58,032 nucleotides of DNA from assembly GCA_963650165.1 (NCBI GenBank), contig CAVJKX010000011.1, positions 1-58,032 of the forward strand, in the 5' to 3' direction. Below are positions 1-8,941 of this stretch, one piece after another. The translations under genes and the position numbers were made by a program. Positions within the stretch are counted from its first letter, which is position 1. Each line of letters opens with the position of its first letter. The notes below the pieces were generated by a model, which was not told the origin of the DNA, did no database searches, and worked only from the letters and a program-made list of their open reading frames with translations. The stretch comes from F23-B02 sp963650165. GTDB lineage: Bacteria; Bacillota; Clostridia; Oscillospirales; Oscillospiraceae.

Positions 1-2
1 AC

Positions 3-77
3 CTTGTGCTGTATACCTGCACTCCCGGCGGTCAGACGCGCGTGACGGCCTTCTGTACCCGCACAGCCGCCGCCTGA
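3..77 (+). CDS. Sortase-like protein, C-terminal end only (partial)
   Basis: The last 24 codons of a gene cut by the left window edge, ending at TGA 75-77. The residues include LVLYTCTPGG followed by RVTAFCTR. The L-x-TC segment with a following Arg matches the catalytic Cys and Arg region at the C-terminus of sortases, which anchor proteins to the cell wall. No LPxTG substrate is seen in the window. Only the tail is visible, so class and start are unknown. The stop is followed by a strong terminator hairpin. Confidence 0.5.
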   Translation, partial: LVLYTCTPGGQTRVTAFCTRTAAA

Positions 78-89
78 TAATTGAATATG

Positions 90-118
90 AAAAAAGCTCC
101 CCACGGGGAGCTTTTTTT
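90..118. terminator. Bidirectional intrinsic terminator
   Basis: AGCTCCCC/GGGGAGCT hairpin with an A-tract before and a T-tract after it. It lies between convergent genes, so it can end both the sortase-like gene on the plus strand and the SLH gene on the minus strand. Confidence 0.85.
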
Positions 119-147
119 GATGCCGTTAAATGCGGTCTGCCGGTTTC

Positions 148-3100
148 TTAATCGGCGATGGCGCGATAGATAAAGGTTACGATCTGACCTCGGGTGCAGT
201 TGCTTGCGGGGCTGAAGGCGGTACTCGTTGTGCCCTTGGTCACGCCTTCACCGACGGCCCACAGCACCGCGTCATAGCAATATGATCCGGCCGCTACATC
301 CGTAAACGGATTGGCGCCTCCCGCCGCCGGAGAGCCCTCGGAGCGCCAGAGGAAGGTTACGATCTGGCCGCGCGAGCAGGTTTGACCGGGGCTGAAGGTG
401 GTGGCCGTGGTGCCCTTGGTGATGCCGTTTTCCACGGCCCAGAGGACCGCATCATAGCAGAAGGAGCCCTCCGAGACGTCCGTAAACGGATTTTCCCCGG
501 ACTCCGGCTCCGGGCAGCCCGCCGCACGCCAGAGAAAGGTCACCGCCTGAGCGCGGGTGCAGCTGCTGCCGGGCGAGAAGGTCGTTGCGGTTGTACCGCT
601 GGTAATGCCGTTATCAACCGCCCACAGCACAGCGTCGTAGCAGAAGGAGCCCTCCGGCACGTCGGTGAAGGGCATTGAGCTCCCGCTGTCGCTGTCGGGG
701 CGGTATTCCCTGCCGTCGGCATCCGTAACACAGAAGTCATCATAGGGATCCTCCGGGATACTGACCGTGCATTCGGAGCCGTTTTTCGACGGAATGGAGT
801 CAAACTCCACGGTGCGGGCGGGGTCGAGTTCCTCGCCGTCATAGGCATAAACGCTCACGGCGAGCTTGCCTGCATCCGCTCCGGAAACGGTGAAGGTATA
901 ATCCGCTCCGGCGGGGAAGGTCGCAATAAGTCCGATATCCGTCATTTCGACCGCTACCTCGCCGCTTGTGCAGACGCCGTCGCGGTAGCTGCCGGCGGAG
1001 CTCCCGGCCACGCGGGAAGCGGAGCTCTTCCGGAACTCCACATCGATATTGAGCGCGGAGATCTGCGAGCCGCTCGGATCGTATATAAGCACGCTGCGGG
1101 CACGGCTGACCCTGTCGAAGTCGCCTTCGTCATTCAGGCCGTCCGTTTCCAGACGTGCCAGATAGTACTCGGAAAAGTGCGCATTTGCGATGGTATCCTT
1201 GGTCAGAAGCGTTTGGATCGCAACGCCGGGATCGCTGCATCCCAATCTGCCGAGTATCTCGAGGATTGTTTTGCTGGAAAGCGCATTGACCAGAAGGCTG
1301 CCGTCCGGAACGGACAGCTGCTTTTTCGCAAAATCCATGACTCCCTGCTGGAGAGAGACATAGGCTCTGCTGCCGAAAGCGGAGTACGGAACGGGAGCGT
1401 TCGTAAAGACCTCCTGGCTGAATTTTGAGATGAGGAGCCGCTGGGACTCCGGCAGTCCGGCCGAGTTATTGCTGCCGCTATTGGGCGCCTGAAGCGAGGA
1501 TATCTGCTCGTAGACAGACCAGAGCTTATCGCTGTTGCCGCTCGGCAGCGTCAGCGTGGTGCCGTAGCGGGTGAAGCCCCATGCCGAGGGAGCCACATGC
1601 GGGACAAGATCAAGAGGATTGACGATATTATAGATATTGGGGTCATAGCTTGTATTTGCCGATTTTTCCGCCGCACCTGCCGGAGTGGCAAAGGTATAGA
1701 CGTAGATATCCGCAAGGCTCGTCTTTGCGCCGCTCAAGCCGTTATTCTGTGCGGCGTTATTCAGCATGTGCCCCAGCAGATTGGCGACTGCCGCGCCGCG
1801 GCTGTATCCGACTACCCAGAGCTTCAGATTGCCCTTTATGGTGTGGTTTTGCACATAGCTTTTCAGCCCTTCAAAAACGCCGTCCGCCGCCGTCTGGAAG
1901 CCCTTGTGGTTTTTGCCGTAGGAGGCGGCGCCGCTCCACACGTTGAAGTTGCTGACCCACTCGCCGCCGTAGCCGCCGCCGCGGATCGGTACGGCGATGA
2001 GTGTATCCGTGCTGCCGTCCGGGTTCCGGATATACTTCATGGCCATGGCGTAGGCCGCCTTGTCCGAAGTGTCCGTGAGGGCGGTGCCGTAGTTTACGAA
2101 CTGATAGCTCTCCGGGTCAAAGCCCAGAGTGTGGTACAGCTCGCGTATATTCTCCGCTCTGGTCAGATCATCGGAGGAAAGGTCCTTTTCCCAGTTGGAG
2201 GAGGTGTGAGCCGAGAAGCTTGCCATCTCAAGGCAAAGTGACGCCTTGGCAAGGCTCGCGTCATAGCCGAAGCCTTCCTCCTGCCCGTAGAAATAGTTAT
2301 CGTCATAGTCAAACTGCCAGGTTCGGGTCTTTTCGGCGTTGCCCATGAAATGAAAGGTCGCCGTGCCGCTGGTGAAATCGGTTTTGATCAGTGTATCCGG
2401 ATCCGGCAGAACGGAAACGTTCCAGTCCTTGAGGATATTTTCGCGTGTGTCCTCGGTGAAGGTACCGGCCGAAGACGCAGGCTTGCCGCCGAGGACGGTC
2501 TGCTCATTATAGTTATAGCTCACCTCCATGTCGGAGGCTACCCGATTGCGGATGCTGTCGGTCCCGGCCAGCGACGTGCCGCCGGAAGAGAGTGTAAAGT
2601 ACTCATAGGGATTTTCGCGCGAGCTCTTGGCCGTTACGACAAGCGACTCCAGCGCGCAGGCTGAGTCCTGAGCCGTGCAGGCGCTGATGCCGTTGAAATG
2701 GACGGCCTGCTTGCCGGAGCCCAGCCAGCTGCCCTCGAGCCGGATATTGCCCAGCACCAGGCAACGGTCGACCAGAGAGTTGTTGCCGCCGGAGCCGATG
2801 CCGCTGACGGAAACGGTCTTGCTGCTGTCAGAGCTTGTGCGGGCATCGATATATATCCCGAGCTTTGCGATACAGTCGCGTATGGTGCCGCCGGAGGAAA
2901 TGCCGTTGATGCTGATGTCACCGGCCAGCTTTCCGAATGTGCGGTTCACCGTCATGGTGACGGTGCAGTTTTCAATAAGCCCCTCCAATGCGCCGTTTGA
3001 GTTGCTCAGAGCGATGCCCGCAAGGCCCTTGCCCGCCGCAAAGGTGTCTGTATCCTTGTCGGTGTTTTTAAGCGTGACGTTCAGATTGCAGATCGTGCCC

Positions 3101-4410
3101 ATATTGCACTCAAAGAGTGCGCCGCGCATGTTGTAGATGGTGTGGCCGTTGCCGTTGAGCACGCCGCCGGAAAACAGACGTCCGGCGAAGGAGCTTGCAT
3201 TATAGCCGCCGCCGTCATAGACGATATCCTCCTGGCCCGCATCTATGTCGTTCATCAGAAGATAGTAGCCGCTGTGGCATTTTTTGAGGTCGGCCATGGT
3301 GTAAATGGGCACATAATCCTCGGGGATGACACCGGGGTCCGAATGGACGGAGATATCCGAGGGCGGGGTCTCGGCGGGGAGCTTGGAGGTATCCCAGTCC
3401 TTCAGGATATCGGCTCTGGAGGCCAGTGTGTAGCCCTCTCCGTCGGAGAAGGTTCCGCTCTCGTTGACGGGTTCTTTTGAGCTGCCGGCTTCGTCGTGGG
3501 TAACTGTATTCTTATATGGAATGTCATTGGCCACACGGCAGTTCTCGGCTCCTGCCACAGAGCCTGTCCAGGTCTCGAATGCGGGAGAAAAGTAGTACTG
3601 ATCCCGGCAGAGGACCTCTGCCTTGTCCATGGCAAAGGCGGAGTCTATGCAGCGGGCCGTGTCAGTGGTCAGGTCGGCAATTCCCGAAAGGCTGATATTG
3701 TGAGCCTGGCTTCCCGAGGCGTTGAAATGTCCCAGCACCAGGCAGTGGTCGATGAGGGAGTTTTCATGGGAGGCCCGGGCAATGCCGCCCAGCCACACGC
3801 CGGGGAGATCGCCCGTAGTCGCCGTGACGTCCACCTTCAGGTCTGCGATGCAGTCCCGGACGGTGCCGTAGTTTACCTGCACTATGCCGCCGATGTAGAG
3901 CTTCCACTGATCCTGCCGGTCAATGAGCATGGTAACATTGCAGTTTTCAATCGTGCCTTTGTTGACCTCCGCGATCCCGAAGTACTCGATCTGATGGGTG
4001 TAGACGGCTACCCCGAAGTCGGAGAGGTGCAGGCTGTCGGCATCCGTGTCGTGGATGGAGATGTTCAGATTGCGGACCGTGCCTGAATTGTAGCGCCAGA
4101 TGCCGGATTTCAGGTTGTAGATGGTGTGGCCGTTGCCGTCAAAGACCACGCCGGAGCGAAGGCCGTTGGAGCAGTAGATGGGGGCGTCCCCCTGACCGCC
4201 ATTATCAAAGCTGTACGTCTCCTTGCTGACGTCGATGTCGTTCATCAGCCGGATGGTGGTGACGCTGCCGTTATTTGTGGCGGCCTTGATATCCGCCAGA
4301 GTGTAGACATTTGCAACCCCTGCCGCGACGGAGGCGGCAAAGGTGGAAGCAGGCAGCAGGCCGAGAAGCAGCACGAGGGATAAAAGGCCTGCCAGCAGTC
4401 GTTTTTTCAT
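148..4410 (-). CDS. SLH-domain exoprotein with beta-helix-type repeats and lipase-like alpha/beta-hydrolase domain
   Basis: A 1420-residue secreted protein. A signal peptide (about 1-25, KKRLLAGLLSLVLLLG core) is followed by two similar blocks (about 35-330 and 370-660) rich in G-x-I-x-N and FDGNGHTIYN-type turns. Such turns suggest a right-handed beta-helix. Residues about 690-1080 resemble a class-3 lipase/alpha-beta hydrolase, with a GYSRG nucleophile elbow (Ser870) and a later D-x-V-P-H-V stretch. Three S-layer-homology domains follow (from about 1245 to the end), each with FTDV..GS.CYDAVLWAV..GIT.GTT...FSP. SLH domains bind pyruvylated secondary cell-wall polymers, so the protein should be displayed on the surface. 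The start has an AAGGAG site that overlaps the stop codon of the upstream lipoprotein gene, indicating translational coupling. The substrate is unknown; the hydrolase call rests on the elbow motif and fold impression. Confidence 0.8.
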   Translation of the reverse strand: MKKRLLAGLLSLVLLLGLLPASTFAASVAAGVANVYTLADIKAATNNGSVTTIRLMNDIDVSKETYSFDNGGQGDAPIYCSNGLRSGVVFDGNGHTIYNLKSGIWRYNSGTVRNLNISIHDTDADSLHLSDFGVAVYTHQIEYFGIAEVNKGTIENCNVTMLIDRQDQWKLYIGGIVQVNYGTVRDCIADLKVDVTATTGDLPGVWLGGIARASHENSLIDHCLVLGHFNASGSQAHNISLSGIADLTTDTARCIDSAFAMDKAEVLCRDQYYFSPAFETWTGSVAGAENCRVANDIPYKNTVTHDEAGSSKEPVNESGTFSDGEGYTLASRADILKDWDTSKLPAETPPSDISVHSDPGVIPEDYVPIYTMADLKKCHSGYYLLMNDIDAGQEDIVYDGGGYNASSFAGRLFSGGVLNGNGHTIYNMRGALFECNMGTICNLNVTLKNTDKDTDTFAAGKGLAGIALSNSNGALEGLIENCTVTMTVNRTFGKLAGDISINGISSGGTIRDCIAKLGIYIDARTSSDSSKTVSVSGIGSGGNNSLVDRCLVLGNIRLEGSWLGSGKQAVHFNGISACTAQDSACALESLVVTAKSSRENPYEYFTLSSGGTSLAGTDSIRNRVASDMEVSYNYNEQTVLGGKPASSAGTFTEDTRENILKDWNVSVLPDPDTLIKTDFTSGTATFHFMGNAEKTRTWQFDYDDNYFYGQEEGFGYDASLAKASLCLEMASFSAHTSSNWEKDLSSDDLTRAENIRELYHTLGFDPESYQFVNYGTALTDTSDKAAYAMAMKYIRNPDGSTDTLIAVPIRGGGYGGEWVSNFNVWSGAASYGKNHKGFQTAADGVFEGLKSYVQNHTIKGNLKLWVVGYSRGAAVANLLGHMLNNAAQNNGLSGAKTSLADIYVYTFATPAGAAEKSANTSYDPNIYNIVNPLDLVPHVAPSAWGFTRYGTTLTLPSGNSDKLWSVYEQISSLQAPNSGSNNSAGLPESQRLLISKFSQEVFTNAPVPYSAFGSRAYVSLQQGVMDFAKKQLSVPDGSLLVNALSSKTILEILGRLGCSDPGVAIQTLLTKDTIANAHFSEYYLARLETDGLNDEGDFDRVSRARSVLIYDPSGSQISALNIDVEFRKSSASRVAGSSAGSYRDGVCTSGEVAVEMTDIGLIATFPAGADYTFTVSGADAGKLAVSVYAYDGEELDPARTVEFDSIPSKNGSECTVSIPEDPYDDFCVTDADGREYRPDSDSGSSMPFTDVPEGSFCYDAVLWAVDNGITSGTTATTFSPGSSCTRAQAVTFLWRAAGCPEPESGENPFTDVSEGSFCYDAVLWAVENGITKGTTATTFSPGQTCSRGQIVTFLWRSEGSPAAGGANPFTDVAAGSYCYDAVLWAVGEGVTKGTTSTAFSPASNCTRGQIVTFIYRAIAD

Positions 4411-4422
4411 GGTGTTTTCTCC

Positions 4423-5223
4423 TTAAAAGCGGTAAAATTCCGTCTGATCGCTGTCGGGACGGTAAACGGAGACGAAGCTTCCGTCGCTGCTTGCATAGGC
4501 ATAGACGCCCGAGGCTTCCACGCCCGGCAGGCGGATCAGCTCGCCGCCGTCCGTACCGTGTATCACGGCGTCGCCGTCTTCGTCCGTGACGTTCAGCACC
4601 AGCTCCCTGCCCTCCACATAGCCGCCGAGCTCGGAGGCGATCTGCTCCATGGCGGGCAGCACCAGCGTCAAGTAGGGATCCTCCTCCGTCTGGGTCCAGG
4701 TCATGACCTCCCGCTCCTCACGGAGCTTTCCGTCCAGGCCGTAGATCTCGGCATAGAGCGTGTAGGTCTGAGGTTCTCCCTGCATGAAGTAGACGGTGTA
4801 GGCGCTTGTCTCATTGCCGTCTCCGTCCTTCCACACAAAGCGTATGAGTCCCTGAGCGCAGAGGACGACGGGCGCGCCCTCCTCGCCTTCGATCACCTGT
4901 CCCGCGGCGGGGCAGACGGCGTAGTACTGCGTACCGTAGCCTTTGGCAAGCCATGACGTGACGAACCAGCCGCTCTGGCCGCTGCCGTCGAGTATTCCCT
5001 GGTCATAATCCATGGTGAACACGAGCTCGCCGCTGGTCTCCGCGGGGGTACCGCCAGCTTCCACGCCGGGGCCTGCGGGCCGGATGTCCGGGGTCACGGC
5101 AGTGCTGCCGCCAACGGCCCCGTTCGGGTCTGCGGTCTCCTCCGCCGGAGCGTTTTCACCGCAGGCGGCAAGGCTCAGGGTCAGAGCCAGCAGCAGGCTC
5201 AATATCGTTATTTTTCGGTTCAT
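4423..5223 (-). CDS. Predicted lipoprotein of unknown function
   Basis: 266 residues. The N-terminus is a lipoprotein signal (NRKITILSLLLALTLSLAAC) with the lipobox Cys at about residue 21. A Pro/Gly/Glu-rich low-complexity linker follows (about 23-65), then a beta-rich domain with many acidic residues and no motif I recognise. It is encoded 12 bases upstream of the SLH/lipase gene on the same strand, and its stop codon overlaps that gene's ribosome-binding site. The two proteins are therefore probably made together and act at the same cell-surface site. The VYRPDSDQTEF ending resembles the linker just before the SLH repeats of its neighbour (YRPDSDSG). This may reflect shared ancestry or chance. 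Confidence 0.7.
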   Translation of the reverse strand: MNRKITILSLLLALTLSLAACGENAPAEETADPNGAVGGSTAVTPDIRPAGPGVEAGGTPAETSGELVFTMDYDQGILDGSGQSGWFVTSWLAKGYGTQYYAVCPAAGQVIEGEEGAPVVLCAQGLIRFVWKDGDGNETSAYTVYFMQGEPQTYTLYAEIYGLDGKLREEREVMTWTQTEEDPYLTLVLPAMEQIASELGGYVEGRELVLNVTDEDGDAVIHGTDGGELIRLPGVEASGVYAYASSDGSFVSVYRPDSDQTEFYRF

Positions 5224-5345
5224 GTTTCTTCCTCCTGTATTTCGCGGGCAGATGTTGCTTTCCGCTTCATTTTAGTGTAAAGTAAGCGTTAAGACAACCT
5301 GTGTCAAAGCGTGTATCAAAGCATTTTTTAAAGGAGGGCACGGCT

Positions 5346-6779
5346 ATGTCGCGTTTCAGCGTGTATCTCAAGAATCTGGCGGAGGAAAGCGGCGTATCTC
5401 ACGCAACTCTTGCGCGTGCGGCGGGGCTCAATCGCCCCAATCTGCAGAATATACTCAGCGGCAGCAGGAAGCCCTCTCGCAGGGACGTAGAGAGCCTCCT
5501 CCCCTACCTCCGTGCATCGGCAGCCCAGCAGGCGGAGCTCATGGAGCTTCTCGAGGGCGAGCTGCTGGGACCGGATGTGGTCGAGCGGCGCGCCTGCGTG
5601 CGCACCATGCTCGGGCGGCTGGATCAGTCCTTTCAGGCCACGCCCGTGCCGCGCCGGGTCTGGCCCGCAGCACCCGGCAGCAGCAGAGACATGGAGCTCA
5701 TCTCCGGCGACGCCGCAATTCTCAACATGCTGGCCTCCCTTCTTTCCGAAGGAAACCGTCTGGGCGGCAGGCTGGTGTTTTTCCCCGGCTTTCCGAAGCG
5801 CTGGCTGCAAAGAAGTCTGTCCATCCTCTGCGGGCTGGACGGCAAGGGAATGCAGATCTCCCAGCTCGTGGAGTTCTGGAAGGCGCCGCAGGCGCAGGCC
5901 GCAGCGGCAAACCTCAATGTCCTGTCCGACGCGCTGCCCATGCTTCTGAGCAGCAGCTTCAGCTATGAGCTTCGCTACAGCTATGCCGCCCATGTGGAGC
6001 TGCCGCACGCCGGGGTGCTGTTCCCCTACTGCCTGCTGCTGCCACAGGCGGTGTTTCTGCTGCACCGCGACGCTCAGCAGGCCATGATCCTGCGGGATGC
6101 GGATGCGCTGCACTGCTGGCAGGAGGGAGCGCAGGCCATGCTCGACGGCGCAAGCCCCCTTTTTAACCGCAATCTCGATACCCTCAGCATTCTGAATTAC
6201 TACAGCAGCGTGGATACGCAGCCCCACCGCTGCGGCTTTATGCAGTTTCAGCCCTGCCTTGTCCCGTATGCCGACGGAGAGATACTCGAGCGTCTGATCC
6301 TGCCCGGCGTGCCCGGGCGCGATGAGCTCATCCGCGCCATACTGACCTACGGCGAGCTGCTGCGGCGGCAGCCCTACACCGGGATTTTCTACGAAGGCGG
6401 ACTGCGTCTGTTCGCGGAGACCGGCTTTATCTGCGATCTGCCCAAAAACGGCTCCGTCCCCGCCCCGCCGGATATCCGCAGAACCGTTCTTGAACGCCTG
6501 TACAGGGACTGCGTCGAGGGCACGCGCATCATGCGCATCGCAAAGCCCCAGCGCCTGCGTCTGCCGCAGGACGTGATGATCGCCGTCCGCGAGTATGTGG
6601 GCACCCACTTCGTGCTGCCGCTGGAGGCCTCGGGAGAATACTGCAACGTGCAGATCGCCGAGGCGACCATCACCGAAGCGTTTCTCGACTTCATAACGGC
6701 CGCGGCCTGCTCCGGCGACGTTCACACGAAGGATGAAACCGCGGAGAAGATCCGCCGGGCGGCGGAGTCTCTGACGTGA
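5346..6779 (+). CDS. XRE-type helix-turn-helix protein with long uncharacterised C-terminal region
   Basis: 477 residues from the ATG at 5346, which follows AAAGGAGGG by seven bases; a GTG at 5301 would add 15 residues but lacks a site. Residues about 1-75 form a Cro/C1-type helix-turn-helix (LAEESGVSHATLARAAGLN, then a recognition-helix-like RPNLQNILSGSRKPS). The remaining roughly 400 residues are Leu/Ala-rich with no recognised effector domain. There is no transmembrane segment or signal peptide, so it should be cytosolic. Proteins of this layout are typically ligand- or peptide-responsive regulators, but no ligand-binding motif is visible here. It stands alone, divergent from the lipoprotein/SLH pair, and could regulate it; that is inference from position only. 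Confidence 0.65.
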   Translation: MSRFSVYLKNLAEESGVSHATLARAAGLNRPNLQNILSGSRKPSRRDVESLLPYLRASAAQQAELMELLEGELLGPDVVERRACVRTMLGRLDQSFQATPVPRRVWPAAPGSSRDMELISGDAAILNMLASLLSEGNRLGGRLVFFPGFPKRWLQRSLSILCGLDGKGMQISQLVEFWKAPQAQAAAANLNVLSDALPMLLSSSFSYELRYSYAAHVELPHAGVLFPYCLLLPQAVFLLHRDAQQAMILRDADALHCWQEGAQAMLDGASPLFNRNLDTLSILNYYSSVDTQPHRCGFMQFQPCLVPYADGEILERLILPGVPGRDELIRAILTYGELLRRQPYTGIFYEGGLRLFAETGFICDLPKNGSVPAPPDIRRTVLERLYRDCVEGTRIMRIAKPQRLRLPQDVMIAVREYVGTHFVLPLEASGEYCNVQIAEATITEAFLDFITAAACSGDVHTKDETAEKIRRAAESLT

Positions 6780-6803
6780 GGTTCCGGCGAGCCGTTATAA
6801 GCA

Positions 6804-6838
6804 GCAAAAAAGCTCCGTGAAGATCTCACGGAGCTTAA
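6804..6838 (-). terminator. Intrinsic terminator of the nucleoside importer operon
   Basis: AAGCTCCGTGA/TCACGGAGCTT hairpin. Read on the minus strand it is followed by TTTTTT, so it serves the permease gene ending at 6850. On the plus strand the T-tract is poor. Confidence 0.8.
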
Positions 6839-6849
6839 ATTCTTATATT

Positions 6850-7836
6850 CTATCGGTCCTCTCGGAAGTAGGCAAGGCCGAGGGAGGCGGGAGGCTCGTT
6901 CTCGCGCTTTTTGCGCATGGACACGACCACGAGCACGATGATGGTGACAAGGTACGGAAGCATCTTGTACAGCTCCATCATGTAAAGCTGAGTGCCAGCC
7001 GGGATGTAGAGATACACGATATACAGGCCGCCGAAGAGGATCGACGCGATGATCGCAAGGTTCGGTCTCCACACGGAGAAGATGACCAGCGCTATGGCAA
7101 GCCAGCCGCGGTCGCCGAAGGCGTCGTTTGACCAAACGCCGCAGGCGTAGTCCATGACGTAGTACAGACCGCCCAGACCGGCGATCATGCTGCCGACGCA
7201 GGTGGCGATATACTTGTAGCGGTTGACGTTTATGCCGGCAGCGTCCGCCGTCGCGGGGCTCTCGCCCACGGCGCGCAGGTTGAGGCCGACGCGGGTCTTT
7301 TTGATGACGTAGGCCGTTATGACTGCGATGATGACGGAGGCGTAGGCCAGAAAGCCGTAGCTTAAAAACATCTTGCCGAACCAGCCGAGGCTGTCGGCAA
7401 AGGGCAGCGAGCGGCTGAACACCTTGCTCGTTGCAGACAGGGCGATCGACGGGACCTCGGCGTTTGTGAGCTTTATGAGCGAGCCGCCGAAGAAGTTGCC
7501 GATGCCGATGCCGAAGGTGGTCATTGCAAGGCCGGTGACGTTCTGGTTCGCTCTGAGCGTGACGGTCAGGAAGCAGTACAGAAGTCCCATGAGCAGCGAG
7601 CCGAGCAGGCAGGACATGACGGGGATGAATATCGCAAGAAAGCTGTTGAGCTCGGCCGCCGACTGCTCGTACAGAAATGCGCCGATAACGCCGCAGATGC
7701 CGCCGACATACATGATGCCGGGGATGCCGAGGTTGAGGTTGCCGGACTTTTCGGTTATGATCTCGCCCGTGCCGCCGAAAAGGAGCGGAACGCCCTGCAT
7801 TACCGCACGGGGGAAGAAGGATACTATATCAAACAT
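6850..7836 (-). CDS. BMP-type nucleoside ABC importer, second permease subunit
   Basis: 328 residues, polytopic, of the BPD_transp_2 family that pairs with BMP lipoproteins (YufQ/NupC-type). The N-terminal segment GGTGEIITEKSGNLNLGIPGIMYVGG matches the conserved start of these subunits, where the motif lies in the first cytoplasmic/membrane loop. About eight to ten hydrophobic spans follow. The ATG at 7836 has an AAAGGAGA site at good distance; a GTG at 7845 lies too close to it. The gene overlaps the end of the first permease gene by 8 bases, indicating translational coupling. With the first permease, the ATPase and the BMP lipoprotein it should form a purine nucleoside uptake system in the cytoplasmic membrane. 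Confidence 0.88.
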   Translation of the reverse strand: MFDIVSFFPRAVMQGVPLLFGGTGEIITEKSGNLNLGIPGIMYVGGICGVIGAFLYEQSAAELNSFLAIFIPVMSCLLGSLLMGLLYCFLTVTLRANQNVTGLAMTTFGIGIGNFFGGSLIKLTNAEVPSIALSATSKVFSRSLPFADSLGWFGKMFLSYGFLAYASVIIAVITAYVIKKTRVGLNLRAVGESPATADAAGINVNRYKYIATCVGSMIAGLGGLYYVMDYACGVWSNDAFGDRGWLAIALVIFSVWRPNLAIIASILFGGLYIVYLYIPAGTQLYMMELYKMLPYLVTIIVLVVVSMRKKRENEPPASLGLAYFREDR

Positions 7837-8941
7837 TTTCCGCACTCTCCTTTCCTGCCGCCCTGCGGAAGCTTATCCTGTAGCTTATGAAGAACTCGCA
7901 GCCGATGATGAAAAACAGTATTATGCCGGTGAGTATATCCGAGAAGGAATGGTTCAGTCCGAAGTTTGTGGATATCGCGCTTGCGCCCTTGTCGAGGAAG
8001 GCAAGCAGCATGCTGGCGAAGATCATGATGATGGGATTGAATTTTGCAAGCCACGAGACCATGACCGCCGTAAAGCCGCGTCCGCCCGAGAGCGTTGTTG
8101 ACAGCGTGTGATCGGTGCCGCAGACAAGCAGGAAGCCGACGATGCCGCAGATAGCGCCCGAGAGCAGCATCGTGCGGATAATGACTCTGTCGACCTTTAT
8201 GCCGACGTAGCGGGCCGTGCGCTCGCTCTCGCCGACGACGGAGAGCTCGTAGCCGTGCTTGGAGTAGCTGAGGTAGATATACACAAGCAGCGTCAGGACG
8301 AGAATGACCAGAACGTTGAGCATGTACTTATTGCCGCCGATCTGCGGGAGCCAGCCGATGCGGGTGCTCTGGTTGATGATGCCGATCTGACCCGCGCCCT
8401 TGGGGACCTCCCAGATGATGACGAAGAAGGCTACGAGCTGGGTCGCAACATAGTTCATCATGAGGGTGAACAGCGTCTCGTTGGTGTTCCACCTGGCCTT
8501 GAAGAAGGCCGGGATGCCGCCCCAGACCGCACCTGCGGCTATGCTCGCCGCGGCGCTTACCGCGATGAGCGCAGCGTTGGGGAGCTTATCGGCAAGGCAG
8601 ATCATGCATGCGGCCGCCGCAAGGCAGCCTGCGAGTATCTGACCCTCGCCGCCGATGTTCCAGAATTTCATTTTAAACGCCGGGGTGACGGCAAGCGATA
8701 CGCCGAGGAGCATCGCCGTGTTCTGCGCGAGGATCCACATCTTGCGCTCGCTTCCGAAGGAGCTGTCGAGCATCGTCGCATAGACCTGAATGGGGTTCTC
8801 GCCCGTAACGGTCATTGTGACCACCGCGCAGACGATGAGCGCGATGACTATCGCCAGAAGGCGTATGGCCCAGGCCTTGTACCAGGGCATTGCGCCGCGC
8901 TTGACTATATGCAGCAGCGGCTCTCTGTTATTATTCTTCAT
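7829..8941 (-). CDS. BMP-type nucleoside ABC importer, first permease subunit
   Basis: 370 residues (YufP/NupB-type). Hydrophobic spans start at about residue 20 (AIRLLAIVIALIVCAVVTM). There are family-typical stretches FKMKFWNIGGEGQ and GGRGFTAVMVSWLAKFNP. The ATG overlaps the stop codon of the ATPase gene by one base (TGATG), and the 3' end overlaps the next permease. An in-frame start 117 bases upstream would lie inside the ATPase coding region and is unlikely. It forms the membrane channel together with the second permease. Confidence 0.88.
   Translation of the reverse strand: MKNNNREPLLHIVKRGAMPWYKAWAIRLLAIVIALIVCAVVTMTVTGENPIQVYATMLDSSFGSERKMWILAQNTAMLLGVSLAVTPAFKMKFWNIGGEGQILAGCLAAAACMICLADKLPNAALIAVSAAASIAAGAVWGGIPAFFKARWNTNETLFTLMMNYVATQLVAFFVIIWEVPKGAGQIGIINQSTRIGWLPQIGGNKYMLNVLVILVLTLLVYIYLSYSKHGYELSVVGESERTARYVGIKVDRVIIRTMLLSGAICGIVGFLLVCGTDHTLSTTLSGGRGFTAVMVSWLAKFNPIIMIFASMLLAFLDKGASAISTNFGLNHSFSDILTGIILFFIIGCEFFISYRISFRRAAGKESAENV

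Noticed and set aside
148..680. Threefold DNA repeat of about 180 bp
   Set aside because: Explained by the three SLH protein domains of the exoprotein gene.
5328..6725. Long minus-strand open frame opposite the helix-turn-helix gene
   Set aside because: No start signal, unnatural composition rich in Gly/Ala/Arg/His, and the plus-strand frame has a valid start, ribosome-binding site and HTH domain.
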